From Yarrowia lipolytica (Eukaryota; Ascomycota; Dipodascomycetes; Dipodascales): a DNA stretch of 64,000 nt. Positions 42,482 through 51,893 of this stretch are shown piece by piece. The stretch lies in the NCBI RefSeq assembly GCF_001761485.1, contig NC_090773.1:1488001-1552000 (forward strand), read 5' to 3'. The first letter of the stretch is position 1, and every line of letters begins with the position of its first letter. Below the pieces are notes generated by a model, which was not told where the DNA came from, searched no databases, and worked only from the letters and a program-made list of their open reading frames with translations. Both the position numbers and the translations under genes were made by a program.

Positions 42482-43306
42482 ATGAGATACAAGCGGGTGC
42501 TGGCGTTGGCTACGGCCCTGGCCCTGACGGGGGCATTCATATCGATGGTCGTGCTGGGTAAGGACTTGTCATGGCTCGACAGAAAGGCCGGCAAAAGCAG
42601 AATCAAAACCTACATCTTGACCACAACATGCGAGCGTGAATGTGGCCATCTCACCGACTGGATTCGAGAGGGCACATTTATGCTGGACTCAGACGCGCCG
42701 CAAGTCGCCCCGCAGTGCAAGGCTCATACGCGGTGGGATTACAAGCTGGTTCCTCCTCCCGAGGGGTTCACAAACCCAGGGCCTCCTCCCAAGATTAAGT
42801 ACCGACCTGCTGAGAATGACGAGGAACGGGAGATTCTCAAAAAGAACCCCGAGTACAAGTTCCGAACACCGGAAATGTTCAAATGGATGGAATGGATCGA
42901 AAACAAGTACCGAAACAAGTACGCCCAGACGCTGCGAGACTGCTCCAACGGCTCCCACGAACTGTGCATGCTGCTGGAAGACGATATTGTCTTCATCAAC
43001 AAGCGCGACATGATGCTCTACAGACTCGCCTTGCACACCATGGCCAAATACTCAGGGCCAGAGGTATCTTGGGACTGTGCCAAGAGGGGTAACGGTTGGG
43101 AGGAGCGTGATATTGACGGAAACAAGAGCCAGTGTCGAATCATCCATAGAGACTATGCTGGATGTCTCGCTGACTTCTTGGAGACGTCTGGTCGCCCTGC
43201 AGATGTTGCTCTGGCTGAGGGAATGAAGCATTGCAAGATGAAACAAAAGTGGTTCTTGTTAGTACAGCATACTGGACGTAAGAGTGGGATGGGTCATGCT
43301 CAGTGA
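42482..43306 (+). CDS. Putative type II membrane glycosyltransferase (PGAP4-like)
   Basis: The product has 274 residues: a short cytosolic Arg/Lys start, one N-terminal membrane anchor (about residues 7-26) and a luminal domain. The domain contains several Cys (TCERECGH, DCSNGSHELC) and the motif MLLEDDIVF (about 162-170), which resembles the acidic metal/sugar-nucleotide site of PGAP4/TMEM246-type and MGAT4-like transferases. The C-terminus LLVQHTGRKSG resembles the conserved Gln/Lys-His-x-Gly end of those enzymes. A Golgi or ER role in adding a sugar to a GPI anchor or glycan is inferred from these short motifs only. It is shorter than animal PGAP4 (about 400 residues), so it may be a minimal or diverged member. 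Confidence 0.55.
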   Translation: MRYKRVLALATALALTGAFISMVVLGKDLSWLDRKAGKSRIKTYILTTTCERECGHLTDWIREGTFMLDSDAPQVAPQCKAHTRWDYKLVPPPEGFTNPGPPPKIKYRPAENDEEREILKKNPEYKFRTPEMFKWMEWIENKYRNKYAQTLRDCSNGSHELCMLLEDDIVFINKRDMMLYRLALHTMAKYSGPEVSWDCAKRGNGWEERDIDGNKSQCRIIHRDYAGCLADFLETSGRPADVALAEGMKHCKMKQKWFLLVQHTGRKSGMGHAQ

Positions 43307-43562
43307 TCATGGCGATGGGCGTTCACAAGCGCAGCTTGCAGCTTACCAGGAAAAGACAACAAGTTCATCAGGGCTTGTAACTAATCCTTGTGGTGATATA
43401 CGGCTTCAATGATCTGATTGGAGGAATAAGCCGTCTTGAGAGACGGAGGTGATTCTACTATGTACCAGGACATACATACTATGCTGGTAGTCCATCTTTT
43501 TCTCTCACTGCAAATCAATACTTTATATCTGCAGACCTGAAGGATGAAGTCAAACGTATGTA

Positions 43563-43769
43563 TCAAAACTCCAACTGGCGGAAAATGTAGTTAGACTGCC
43601 TGACAAGGTCCTGGAACTGCTCTTCATCAAACGATGGAGAATAGTGTTTGTTGGTGAAGAGCTCGGGACTAGGTGCAGGAATGACAACACATTCCTTGTA
43701 CGACTCTCCACATCGATATGCCGTGTCTTCGTTGGTGTTGGGAGCCCTGGTTTGCTCTGTCAGAGCCAT
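43563..43769 (-). CDS. Possible small protein, 68 residues, function unknown
   Basis: The frame reads MALTEQTRAPNTNEDTAYRC and ends VRQSNYIFRQLEF. Codon choice (AAC, GTC, TTC, AAG, CTC) is closer to real genes here than to random frames. A TATA-like GATATATAAC lies about 35 bases upstream (near 43804-43811). I do not recognise it. Two Cys in CGESYKEC and an acidic, aromatic C-terminal half are the only notable features. It may be a short lineage-specific gene or an exon of something longer. Confidence 0.3.
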   Translation of the reverse strand: MALTEQTRAPNTNEDTAYRCGESYKECVVIPAPSPELFTNKHYSPSFDEEQFQDLVRQSNYIFRQLEF

Positions 43770-44940
43770 AAGGGGGTCGTCGACAATATGAAAGGAGCCC
43801 TTGGATATATAACAAACGGCTGAGCGAATTTGTCCCTCAGAATGGAAACTAGCGGTTTGTCACCCTTGCCAAAGCTTTCCATTCAACTGTTCTTGAGCAA
43901 CGTGGTATTAGATAAAACACGATAAAAGAAACAAGTCTAATGCTTGGTTTTGACAATGATCTGGAAGAGTACCGACACTCCTACTTGTGTTGTACAGTAT
44001 ATCAAGTTATTGAATCTTCTCAATAGCCAGACGCCCTCTTACTCGCCATCTTTCTCATCACTCCCGTACCGAGACTCATGTTCCAATAATTACTTGGATG
44101 GACAGTTCCTTGTCATCGAAAGCATCGAAAGCTGCTTGAGGCGATGAGCTTTTTGTTTGCCTGATCTCGGTCTGAAAAAGATCGCAGTGTTGTATTGAAC
44201 CGAGATATTCTATCTGGTATGCTCATATTCGGTATCCATCTTCGTACTTGTACATTTGATATTCCTGGATAGAAAAGATAAACTATTATGTAAATATTTA
44301 ACTGGGACACTGTTCAGAATCGCCACAACTAACTGCTGCTATCGCGGCCATAGTACAAGCAACCAATAACTGCACATACTGTAGGAGTACATACATACCA
44401 GTGTAGTGGATATATCATGACCAAATGTCGATAACCCCCAGAAAAAACTACCACTGTGTGTCTAATCGTATACGTACGTACCCTTGCCGTTGCTCATCTA
44501 AATCTGCGATACCCCCCATGAGACGTCTTCGGATCTCATTCTGGTCGTTATCTTGTCCTTACACTGTAATTAGTGCGTTCGACAGAAAGCGTGAACGGCC
44601 CGAGCAATACGCTTGTGCGGTTTATTTTCTCGTGTGTGTGGAATATTATCTCGTGTGACAGAGAAGATACCATTGGTTTTACTATGTCGTTCAATCAAAT
44701 GGTTCTGTACATCACGAGTAAGTCAAGGCTATTAATTTGTAGGAGGAGACTTCTGAGATAGAACTACAAGTATGTATCTTGTATTACCGCCGATGTTGTT
44801 ATAACCAGATATATTAATGGCAATGGGTAAGGATACACCAGTGCATTGTTCAGGGCAGTTGTCCACACTGGTGCATTCGCTGGAGCCATCGTTGTGTGAG
44901 TGTCTCGAAATCCTCAGCCACTCTCTTCAACAGCATCTCT

Positions 44941-45018
44941 TCAACTAACCCTAACTACTTTATCAACTAACCATAACTACTTTCTCAACTAACCCCAACT
45001 ACATGCTTAACTAACGAG
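44941..45018. repeat. 22-bp tandem repeat, about 3.5 copies
   Basis: Units of the form TCAACTAACC.TAACTACTTT recur at 44941, 44963 and 44985, with a diverged fourth from 45007. Non-coding. Confidence 0.85.
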
Positions 45019-45336
45019 TTATGCGTGCCGATCTAGTATACGCACTCCAAGTAGAATTCACGACGCCAAACATTCCAATTGGGTCTCAACTAAATCACCC
45101 AAATATCGGTACCCCTTCCCTAAGCTCTACAATCATGTTTGATGGCCCGTCATCTCGAAAGCCCTTGCTGCTCCTCTAAGTTTGTCAATCTACGCCCCTT
45201 GCACCGTCTACCCAGTGTCATCCGAAAATAAACTTTTCCACTGCACGTGACGTGAAAATTAGCATTGAACCATTGTAGAGAGTCCCAACAGTGCACGCAG
45301 AAATCGCTGAAAACCCACACACTCTTCAGAACCACA

Positions 45337-46461
45337 ATGCTGCGACTTTCAGGAGTTAAGTCCGCGGTCCGTGCCCGGGCTGCCGCCGGCGCTGCCTTCT
45401 CTGTGTCCCTTTCGGGCCCCCAGGCCGTGTCTCTTTTGGCCTTGCCTCTCGTGCGACATGCCACCAAGCGAGCTGGAGGAGGTAAGACCAACCTCAAGGA
45501 CTCTATTGGTCGACGACTGGGTGTCAAGGCCACCGAGGGAACCTATGTCCAGCCCTCGGACATCATCTACCGACAGCGAGGAACCAAGTTTTACCCTGGC
45601 GAGAACACATGGATCGGTCGAGATCACACCATCTACGCCAAGGAGCCTGGATACGTGCGATTCTACTATGATCCGTTCCACCCCACCCGTCGTTTCGTCG
45701 GCGTCGGTCTGACCCCTGAAGCCCGACTTCCCACCGACCACATGGCTCCCCGAGCTCGACGGTTTGGCCGAAATGTGATTTCCGACCCCAAGAGAGCCGA
45801 GGCCGAGCTCGCATGGAGACCCAACAAGGAGCAGCAGCTGCTGGAGGAGATTTCCGAGCGTCGGGCCGTCAAGCAGGCTGAGGAGCAGGCCCTCACCGAC
45901 AAGCTGGCTGCCAAGCTCAAGGAGCTGGGCTTCGATAACAGTGAGCTGGCTGCTCGAGCCCAAAAGATGGCCCACTACCGAACTCTGGGATGGACCAACG
46001 CTGAGGCTGCTCGGTTTGCCGACGCCTTTCTCAACACTTCTTCTGACGTCAAGGACTTTGATGCCAAGTTTGAGGTCACCAAGTTTGGAACCGTGGTGCC
46101 CAAGAGCAGCCCCGAGACCGTGGAGAAGGAGCTCAACGAGACCCGAGACAAGCTGACCAAGGTGCGACAGCCCAACGCGTTCATCTCGCTCTCTCAGATC
46201 GCCAAAATCGACAAGATCCTCGACGCCACTGTCTACCTGAGCCAGAGCCAGAAGGAGCAGCTGGCCGACGAGTTCAAGGTCACCGCATCGCTTCTGGAGG
46301 CCGTGCAGCCCCACGAGGAGGTGGTCAAGGCCGCCAAGAAGGGCAAAGGCAAGCTGGTCAAGGTCTACAACGTCCAGCGAAAGGGTATTGACTATGTTCT
46401 TGCCCCCAAGGACGCCCACTTTTCCGAGGACATTGCCTTCCAGAAGGAGTTTGTTCACTAA
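45337..46461 (+). CDS. MRPL2 (bL27m): Mitochondrial large-subunit ribosomal protein bL27m
   Basis: The product has 374 residues, close to the 371 of the yeast protein Mrp7/MrpL2. A basic, Ala-rich presequence (about 1-45, LVRHATKRAGG) precedes the bacterial L27 core: TNLKDSIGRRLGVKATEG, QPSDIIYRQRGTKFYPG and IGRDHTIYA (about 48-115). The long C-terminal extension (about 130-374) is the mitochondria-specific part seen in fungi. The protein sits near the peptidyl-transferase centre of the mitoribosome. I chose the ATG at 45337 (context ACCACAATG) over the in-frame one at 45265, because the latter adds 24 unrelated residues before a normal mitochondrial presequence. Confidence 0.93.
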   Translation: MLRLSGVKSAVRARAAAGAAFSVSLSGPQAVSLLALPLVRHATKRAGGGKTNLKDSIGRRLGVKATEGTYVQPSDIIYRQRGTKFYPGENTWIGRDHTIYAKEPGYVRFYYDPFHPTRRFVGVGLTPEARLPTDHMAPRARRFGRNVISDPKRAEAELAWRPNKEQQLLEEISERRAVKQAEEQALTDKLAAKLKELGFDNSELAARAQKMAHYRTLGWTNAEAARFADAFLNTSSDVKDFDAKFEVTKFGTVVPKSSPETVEKELNETRDKLTKVRQPNAFISLSQIAKIDKILDATVYLSQSQKEQLADEFKVTASLLEAVQPHEEVVKAAKKGKGKLVKVYNVQRKGIDYVLAPKDAHFSEDIAFQKEFVH

Positions 46462-46809
46462 TTGTATATAGCTAGTAGTAGCAGAAGTTGCAGTGCGTTT
46501 GCATGATGAAAATGAAGTTGTTTTGAAAAATTATGTGGGTAACGTACAAGTAGCTGACTTTTGACCCTATCTTACGAGTGAGTGCATTGTATATGTTGCG
46601 CAACGGTTACATCTCTGATCAAAAGAAGAACCTGGGTTTAGGCAGTCATATCTTGTTATTGCCAGGTCACGAACATGCCGGTAGCTAACATACAGTGCCC
46701 TATTTACCGTTCCTACACTCATAATCACATACAAGAAGTACGTGGTGTAGTTAGACAGTGCGCAATGCTATTGGTATGCTCCTGTTTCTATGTCACTATC
46801 CCTCGTCGC
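46462..46809. other. Convergent 3' flanks of MRPL2 and CTR86
   Basis: 348 bases with both 3' ends; no gene is visible. Confidence 0.5.
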
Positions 46810-48234
46810 TTACGGCAACGACTCCTCGTTTTTAGGGTCGAGCTTCTGGGCCTGTGATTGGGCCTCCAGATCTGCTACAAACTTCTGGGCCTCCTCGTTG
46901 CCCTCCATGACATATCGTAGACAAACCACTCCTCGTTCTTTCAAAAACGGATTGTTGGCGTCAATGTTGCAGCAGTTGAGAATTTCAGGGAGACCTCCTG
47001 CCTTCCAGATGAGACTCTGCACCATTGCCAGCTGCTGTTTCGAAGTAGCAGATGCAATTTGAAGAATGGAAGACAGAAGCTCAATAGTGGCACTCTTGAC
47101 ATGAGGGTAGTCCGTGACCTCCAGAACAGAAGTCTGAATCTCCTTGAGCTTTCGTTTGGCAGGGTACTCCTTCTGTGCAAAAACAAGGTAGTTGGTGACC
47201 TGAGTGATGAACTCGGGGTAGTCATGTTGAAGCTGTCCCGAGCAGGTGGGAAGCTTGGGCTCAGTGGCCAGGAGAACAGTGAGAGCCTCGAAACAGAACC
47301 GAATCACTTGTGCGGCGTTGCAGCTCTTACTTTCCGTATCTAAAACCAGCTTGAGTTCTTTCATGGAGATGGAAAAGTATGCAATGAACAAGTGTTCGAG
47401 ATCCAAAGGAGTGGACTTGGCTTCTGTCTCGATGACTACCTCCAGGTCAACAGTGATGGCATCTTTAACAATAGCAACAATAACGGGGTATTGGTAGCTA
47501 GGAGATAGCCGTCCGGTCACTCGGTTCGCAGCCAAGTATCTGAACACGTCCACCAGAGCTTGGTACTCGGGGCGGGCATGGATCGCACTGTCGAAAGTGA
47601 CGGGTGCAATGAGAACGTCCAAAAGCTCAGATGCAGGAGCTTCGGCGTTATCAAACTGTTTCAGGAGCTCCACATCATCGTTAATGCATTCGCACAGTGT
47701 TACCACAAATGCATACAGAGCCGTGTCCAGTAATACCTTGTCCCACACAATTGTAACTGTGTCGTCTTCCTTCTTGTCTCCCTTCTGGGGAACGAAATAT
47801 GTCTTGAACATCTCGGCTGAAACTCCCTGGTTGCCGCTACACAGGTTACAAAGCGCCTGGTATGCCAGAGGGATGACATTGGCGCCCTTGGGTTCGTCTC
47901 CGTAGCTCTGGACCAGCCGTAGAACGTGTGTTGCCCATCCAGACTCAAAAGCCGTGATCTGGGCCTGAGAAATACCACTGGCGAGAATGTTTCGACTCAA
48001 AAGAATCACTGCTCGGGCATTGCGGCTGTGGTAGAACTTTCCATCTCTGTGGAGCATGGTAGCCTCTGCAAGGCACTGGTTGATATTGTGCCAGGTGTCT
48101 GGGCTGCAAATTTCGTCGTGGCTGATTTCCTGACGCGCCGACTCCGCGCAGAGCCGTTTCAGGTCGGCATGCAAGTTTTCATCCTCTCCTGGTTGTCTGA
48201 TTGTTTCCAGAGCGCCTTCAAGATGCTCCTTCAT
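46810..48234 (-). CDS. CTR86: Ataxin-10 family protein (Ctr86 homologue)
   Basis: The product has 474 residues (yeast Ctr86 563). It is an all-helical, armadillo-like protein. The C-terminal ataxin-10 domain (about 370-470) includes the block CNIDANNPFLKERGVVCLRY followed by VMEGNEEAQKFV, the most conserved part of the family. Fungal members are essential and are linked to copper-regulated transcription neighbours and cytokinesis-type functions, but the molecular role is poorly defined. The gene is divergent from POL4 (510 bases between starts). Confidence 0.85.
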   Translation of the reverse strand: MKEHLEGALETIRQPGEDENLHADLKRLCAESARQEISHDEICSPDTWHNINQCLAEATMLHRDGKFYHSRNARAVILLSRNILASGISQAQITAFESGWATHVLRLVQSYGDEPKGANVIPLAYQALCNLCSGNQGVSAEMFKTYFVPQKGDKKEDDTVTIVWDKVLLDTALYAFVVTLCECINDDVELLKQFDNAEAPASELLDVLIAPVTFDSAIHARPEYQALVDVFRYLAANRVTGRLSPSYQYPVIVAIVKDAITVDLEVVIETEAKSTPLDLEHLFIAYFSISMKELKLVLDTESKSCNAAQVIRFCFEALTVLLATEPKLPTCSGQLQHDYPEFITQVTNYLVFAQKEYPAKRKLKEIQTSVLEVTDYPHVKSATIELLSSILQIASATSKQQLAMVQSLIWKAGGLPEILNCCNIDANNPFLKERGVVCLRYVMEGNEEAQKFVADLEAQSQAQKLDPKNEESLP

Positions 48235-48744
48235 GGGTGGTTATGATTCAAATCGAATCGAAATAATTACGAAAATGCACACACTAACTTCTCTTTCGCT
48301 TATCTATGCATGGTGTTACTAAGCAGAAAATGAGATTGTTGGCGGGTGTTCTGGGTGGTCTCATGTAGCTGAAAAGAACGTCAAGGATTCGCACATGGGT
48401 GTCAAAGTTGCTTGGAGCTTTTTTCATATAAATCCATCTGCTTTGGAGGAACTTGTGGTGTGAAATTGTTGTAACCGCCTGCAAGTACATACGGTAGAAC
48501 AGCATACCAGAAGCCATCCATATCGTTGTAGTTGATTTAAAAAAGATGCTCCAAATACATGATGTTACACAAACTCATACCAGCTTCCAGACTCAACAGA
48601 TATAAATACCAGTACCCACCCACATCTAGGCCGTTAGCCCCACCTTCACATATGCCAGCCCTCCCACAAGCCTGCATACACTCGTGCTGGTAAGGTGCAG
48701 CCCAACGTTCTGAAAGTCTCTACATCAGACCATTCACTTTTACC
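48235..48744. other. Divergent promoter region CTR86 / POL4
   Basis: 510 bases between two start codons; no further gene is visible. Confidence 0.55.
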
Positions 48745-50877
48745 ATGGGACCTAGAGCGACCAGAAACAGCTCCAAGAACACAGAAGGCGCTGAGACAGC
48801 GTCCAAGGACGCCCAATCGCAACACAATGCCGCCAGCGACACGAAACAAGCCTCGAAAGAGGTTTCTTCAACTGCCACCAGTCCCAAAGTTGCTCTAAAA
48901 CGCCAACATCGAACTGCCGCCTCAACAAACTCAGACGAGAGTTCAAGTAAACCGTCCACGCCGACCGGAAGTGTGACTTCGACCGTGGAGTCGCCCCGAA
49001 AGGCCAAGAAGACAGATGCGGTTGTTGAGGGAGAGCAGCCAGAGACTACCGTCAAACAGGAGCCTGACTTTGAAAGTACTGTCAAAATTGAGCCCATTGA
49101 GGTTGTCAAGACTGAGGATCCGGGGCATGACATAAAGGTGGAGGATAGAGATATTAAGACTGAAGAGGACACCAAAGCTGGGGGAAACGCCAGCAGAGAA
49201 GAAATCAAGAATGAATATCACTCGACACCAAACCTTCCGCTATTTCACGCGATTACAGTCATGTTCATTCCTCTTTCGAAAACCAACAAACACAGAGCAG
49301 AACTGTGTAGTCGTCATGGTGGCACTGTGGTCACCTCCTACTCGGATAAAGTGACTCATATTATTGTGGCCAACGGGGTAACAGTTCCCCAGCTGATGAA
49401 GACTCTGGGAGTGGACACTCTGCCCGCTTCCGTCACCGTGGTCAACGAAAACTGGTTTGCTGACTGCATTGAAGCCGGCAAGATTGTCGGCTTTGGTGGT
49501 AAGGAAGTGCTTGGGGTCCCCCGAGGTGGAGATAAGCGAACTGCTGAAACCACGTCCGATGACACAGACGCAAAAAAGCGTCGACGAGCTAGTGATGCTC
49601 CCTCAAGAAGCACAACTCCTCCAGCCTCGCCCAAATCCAGGTCTGAATTGCGTTCAGATGTGTCTTCTGACGTGATCAAGGCACGTGGAAAGTCCATGCT
49701 TGAAGCGCTTCACGATGTGCGTATGCAGGATCACGCCCATGCTTTTGCCTCAGAGTGGGAAGATGATGGAGATGACGATGCTGACACAGACGACGACGAT
49801 GCTGACGAGCCCCACAAACACAAAAAGAGCCAGCCGCAGAAACAGGGCGATTGGGTCGACAACTTCCTGTGCATGTCTGGACCCGAACGGGATCCCGTGG
49901 ACAAGAACCCCAACTGGAAGACCATTGAGGTGTTGAGTCGTCTTTTGAAATACTATGAAGACAAGCATGATCAATGGAGAGCCCAGAGTTACAGGAAGGC
50001 GTTGAATGTTCTGAAACGTCAGCCAAAGAAAATCACAACCAAAAAGGAGGCTGTCAAGCTGCCTGGTATCGGTGATTCTATCGGTTCAAAGATCCAGGAG
50101 ATTGTGGAAACAAACGGTCTGAAACTTCTCAATGTGACCAAACTGGATACCTCAGTCAAGGTTACTTCTCTGTTTGAGGGTATCTGGGGCGTCGGTAAGG
50201 CCACAGCAAGAAAATGGTATAAAGAAGGATATCGAACTTTGGACGATATTGCGAAGAAGGCCACCTTGACTCCCAACCAAAAGGTGGGTCTTGAGCACTA
50301 TGACGACTTTCAGGAACGAATTCCTCGAGATGAAGTCACTCGACACTTTATGGTTGTCCAAAAGGCGGCTCATGAGATTGATCCAGAGGTCGACGCGCAT
50401 ATCATGGGCTCGTACAGACGTGGAGCGGCTTCTTCAGGAGATATCGATATGATCTTCACCAAGAAGGGGGCCACTCTCGATGAGCTCCAACCGTTTCTGA
50501 AGGAGCTGGTTCATAAACTCACAGAACAGGGTTTCCTCAAATGTGGACTTACCGGCGCCTCTACAAAGTGGTACGGGTGTTCCAAACTCAAGGATATCCC
50601 CCAGTGGCGTCGAATCGACTTTCTGCTTGTTCCATGGGCCGAGAAGGGCGCTGCCTTCATTTACTTTACTGGTAACGTACTTTTTAACCGAAGTATCCGG
50701 CTGCTTGCCAACAAGAAGGGCTATAGTCTCAACCAGCATGGTCTGTATGCAGGCGTACTGCGAGGAGAACGGGGGTCGAAATTGAATGACGGATACTTGG
50801 TGGAGGGTGAGAGTGAACACAAGATCTTTGAGATTTTGGGTGTGCCTTACTGGGAGCCGTGGGAGAGAAATGTTTAA
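48745..50877 (+). CDS. POL4: Family X DNA polymerase (Pol4, polymerase beta/lambda type)
   Basis: The product has 710 residues, longer than yeast Pol4 (582). Residues 1-160 are disordered and hold six consecutive psi-K-x-E motifs. A BRCT domain spans about 165-250 (up to ENWFADCIEAGKIVGFG). An acidic linker lies at about 338-356. The polymerase core starts near 390, with helix-hairpin-helix motifs LPGIGDSIGSKI (439-450) and IWGVGKATARKWY (480-492). The nucleotidyltransferase signature GSYRRGAASSGDID gives catalytic Asp566 and Asp568, with Asp625 in RRIDFLLV. The C-terminus has the thumb region LGVPYWEPWERN. It fills gaps in base excision repair and non-homologous end joining through BRCT contacts with the ligase/Ku machinery. 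Confidence 0.95.
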   Translation: MGPRATRNSSKNTEGAETASKDAQSQHNAASDTKQASKEVSSTATSPKVALKRQHRTAASTNSDESSSKPSTPTGSVTSTVESPRKAKKTDAVVEGEQPETTVKQEPDFESTVKIEPIEVVKTEDPGHDIKVEDRDIKTEEDTKAGGNASREEIKNEYHSTPNLPLFHAITVMFIPLSKTNKHRAELCSRHGGTVVTSYSDKVTHIIVANGVTVPQLMKTLGVDTLPASVTVVNENWFADCIEAGKIVGFGGKEVLGVPRGGDKRTAETTSDDTDAKKRRRASDAPSRSTTPPASPKSRSELRSDVSSDVIKARGKSMLEALHDVRMQDHAHAFASEWEDDGDDDADTDDDDADEPHKHKKSQPQKQGDWVDNFLCMSGPERDPVDKNPNWKTIEVLSRLLKYYEDKHDQWRAQSYRKALNVLKRQPKKITTKKEAVKLPGIGDSIGSKIQEIVETNGLKLLNVTKLDTSVKVTSLFEGIWGVGKATARKWYKEGYRTLDDIAKKATLTPNQKVGLEHYDDFQERIPRDEVTRHFMVVQKAAHEIDPEVDAHIMGSYRRGAASSGDIDMIFTKKGATLDELQPFLKELVHKLTEQGFLKCGLTGASTKWYGCSKLKDIPQWRRIDFLLVPWAEKGAAFIYFTGNVLFNRSIRLLANKKGYSLNQHGLYAGVLRGERGSKLNDGYLVEGESEHKIFEILGVPYWEPWERNV

Positions 50878-51893
50878 CGAGCGAGCCGTTTCTAATCCGA
50901 GTCAATCCCCAGTGAGAGATGACAGGGAAGCTCTACTTGTAGCAGAACACCCCGCTTATTTATGTCTTTAATACCATATCTGAACTATTGTAGTGTCTTC
51001 GTGCGCGAACGAGTGTAAATAGTACAAACACTACATACAGGTACATGCTGTAATCGTAGTCAATCCGAGAATTGTTTCCAAACAGGCATCATATGATCCT
51101 ATCCATCTGCATGCACATGGCCAGTATCGGACAACACTACCTTCAGATACATGTCTAACGCACGCAACAATCAGCACAATGGAAGCAAAGCGAGACGTAA
51201 AACACCTAGATTTCATGTCCCTAAGCCCGAGTTCCGGAGTTTTACTGATTCTGATTAAGTTGACTAGGTGGATCCGTTGTCGCTTTGCAAAAAATGTCAT
51301 GTCATCGCTTACTACGGTGGTTGTAAGCAAGATGAGCGGATAGCCGCCTCAGTGGATAAAGTTAGGCGCGATGACCCCTCTGGGTGTATATAATAACTAC
51401 GATACAAGTACGCACAATCTGATTTGTACAGTACGTTCAGATGTAAGCTGCCGTGTGTTTGATGCGTTTGTGTTTGATTACCCGACTGCATCCTTGGTTT
51501 CCATTGATATTTGGGGCCTGGTCTCCGGTTGTAAGACTCCTATCTCAGTCACAGGTATATCGTACATTTCTTTGTAAAATTGAGTTTAGGCTGCTGCCAC
51601 TATTGTACGTAGCCTAGCCTCTCAGAAGGTGGAGGCTCTAGAATGGTGATAAAGGAATTTGGCATGGTTTTGACAGATGCTTCTTACAAAACCAAAGTCT
51701 CTGATTAATAAAATCTGATTCATATGCTTATGTCAGCGCAATTGAGTCCGTTAGTTCGCATTCGAAAGCTTGTGGCCATCTGCAAAAAACCAACCGTAGA
51801 GTTCAATCTGCACAAGACAGTTTATCTCTATATATATACATATAATATAGACCGTCTCCTCATCATACCATCTCATCACACCATCATCACATC
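50878..51893. other. Intergenic region between POL4 and the GRE2-like gene
   Basis: No gene is seen; the right end is the promoter of the reductase gene. Confidence 0.5.
51829..51838 (+). promoter_or_regulatory. TATA-like element (TATATATATA) of the GRE2-like gene
   Basis: Lies 56-65 bases before the ATG at 51894, followed by a CATCATC-rich leader. Confidence 0.5.

Larger units (their letters stand above)
43307..45336. other. Intergenic region before MRPL2
   Basis: This is mostly gene-free. One small minus-strand frame (43563-43769) is listed separately. A 22-bp tandem repeat lies at 44941-45018 and a GTACTTGTAC word at 44244-44253. Confidence 0.5.

Noticed and set aside
45349-46458. Long antisense frame opposite MRPL2
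   Set aside because: Leu/Gly/Val-rich mirror of a strongly biased gene; the plus strand encodes a clear bL27m.
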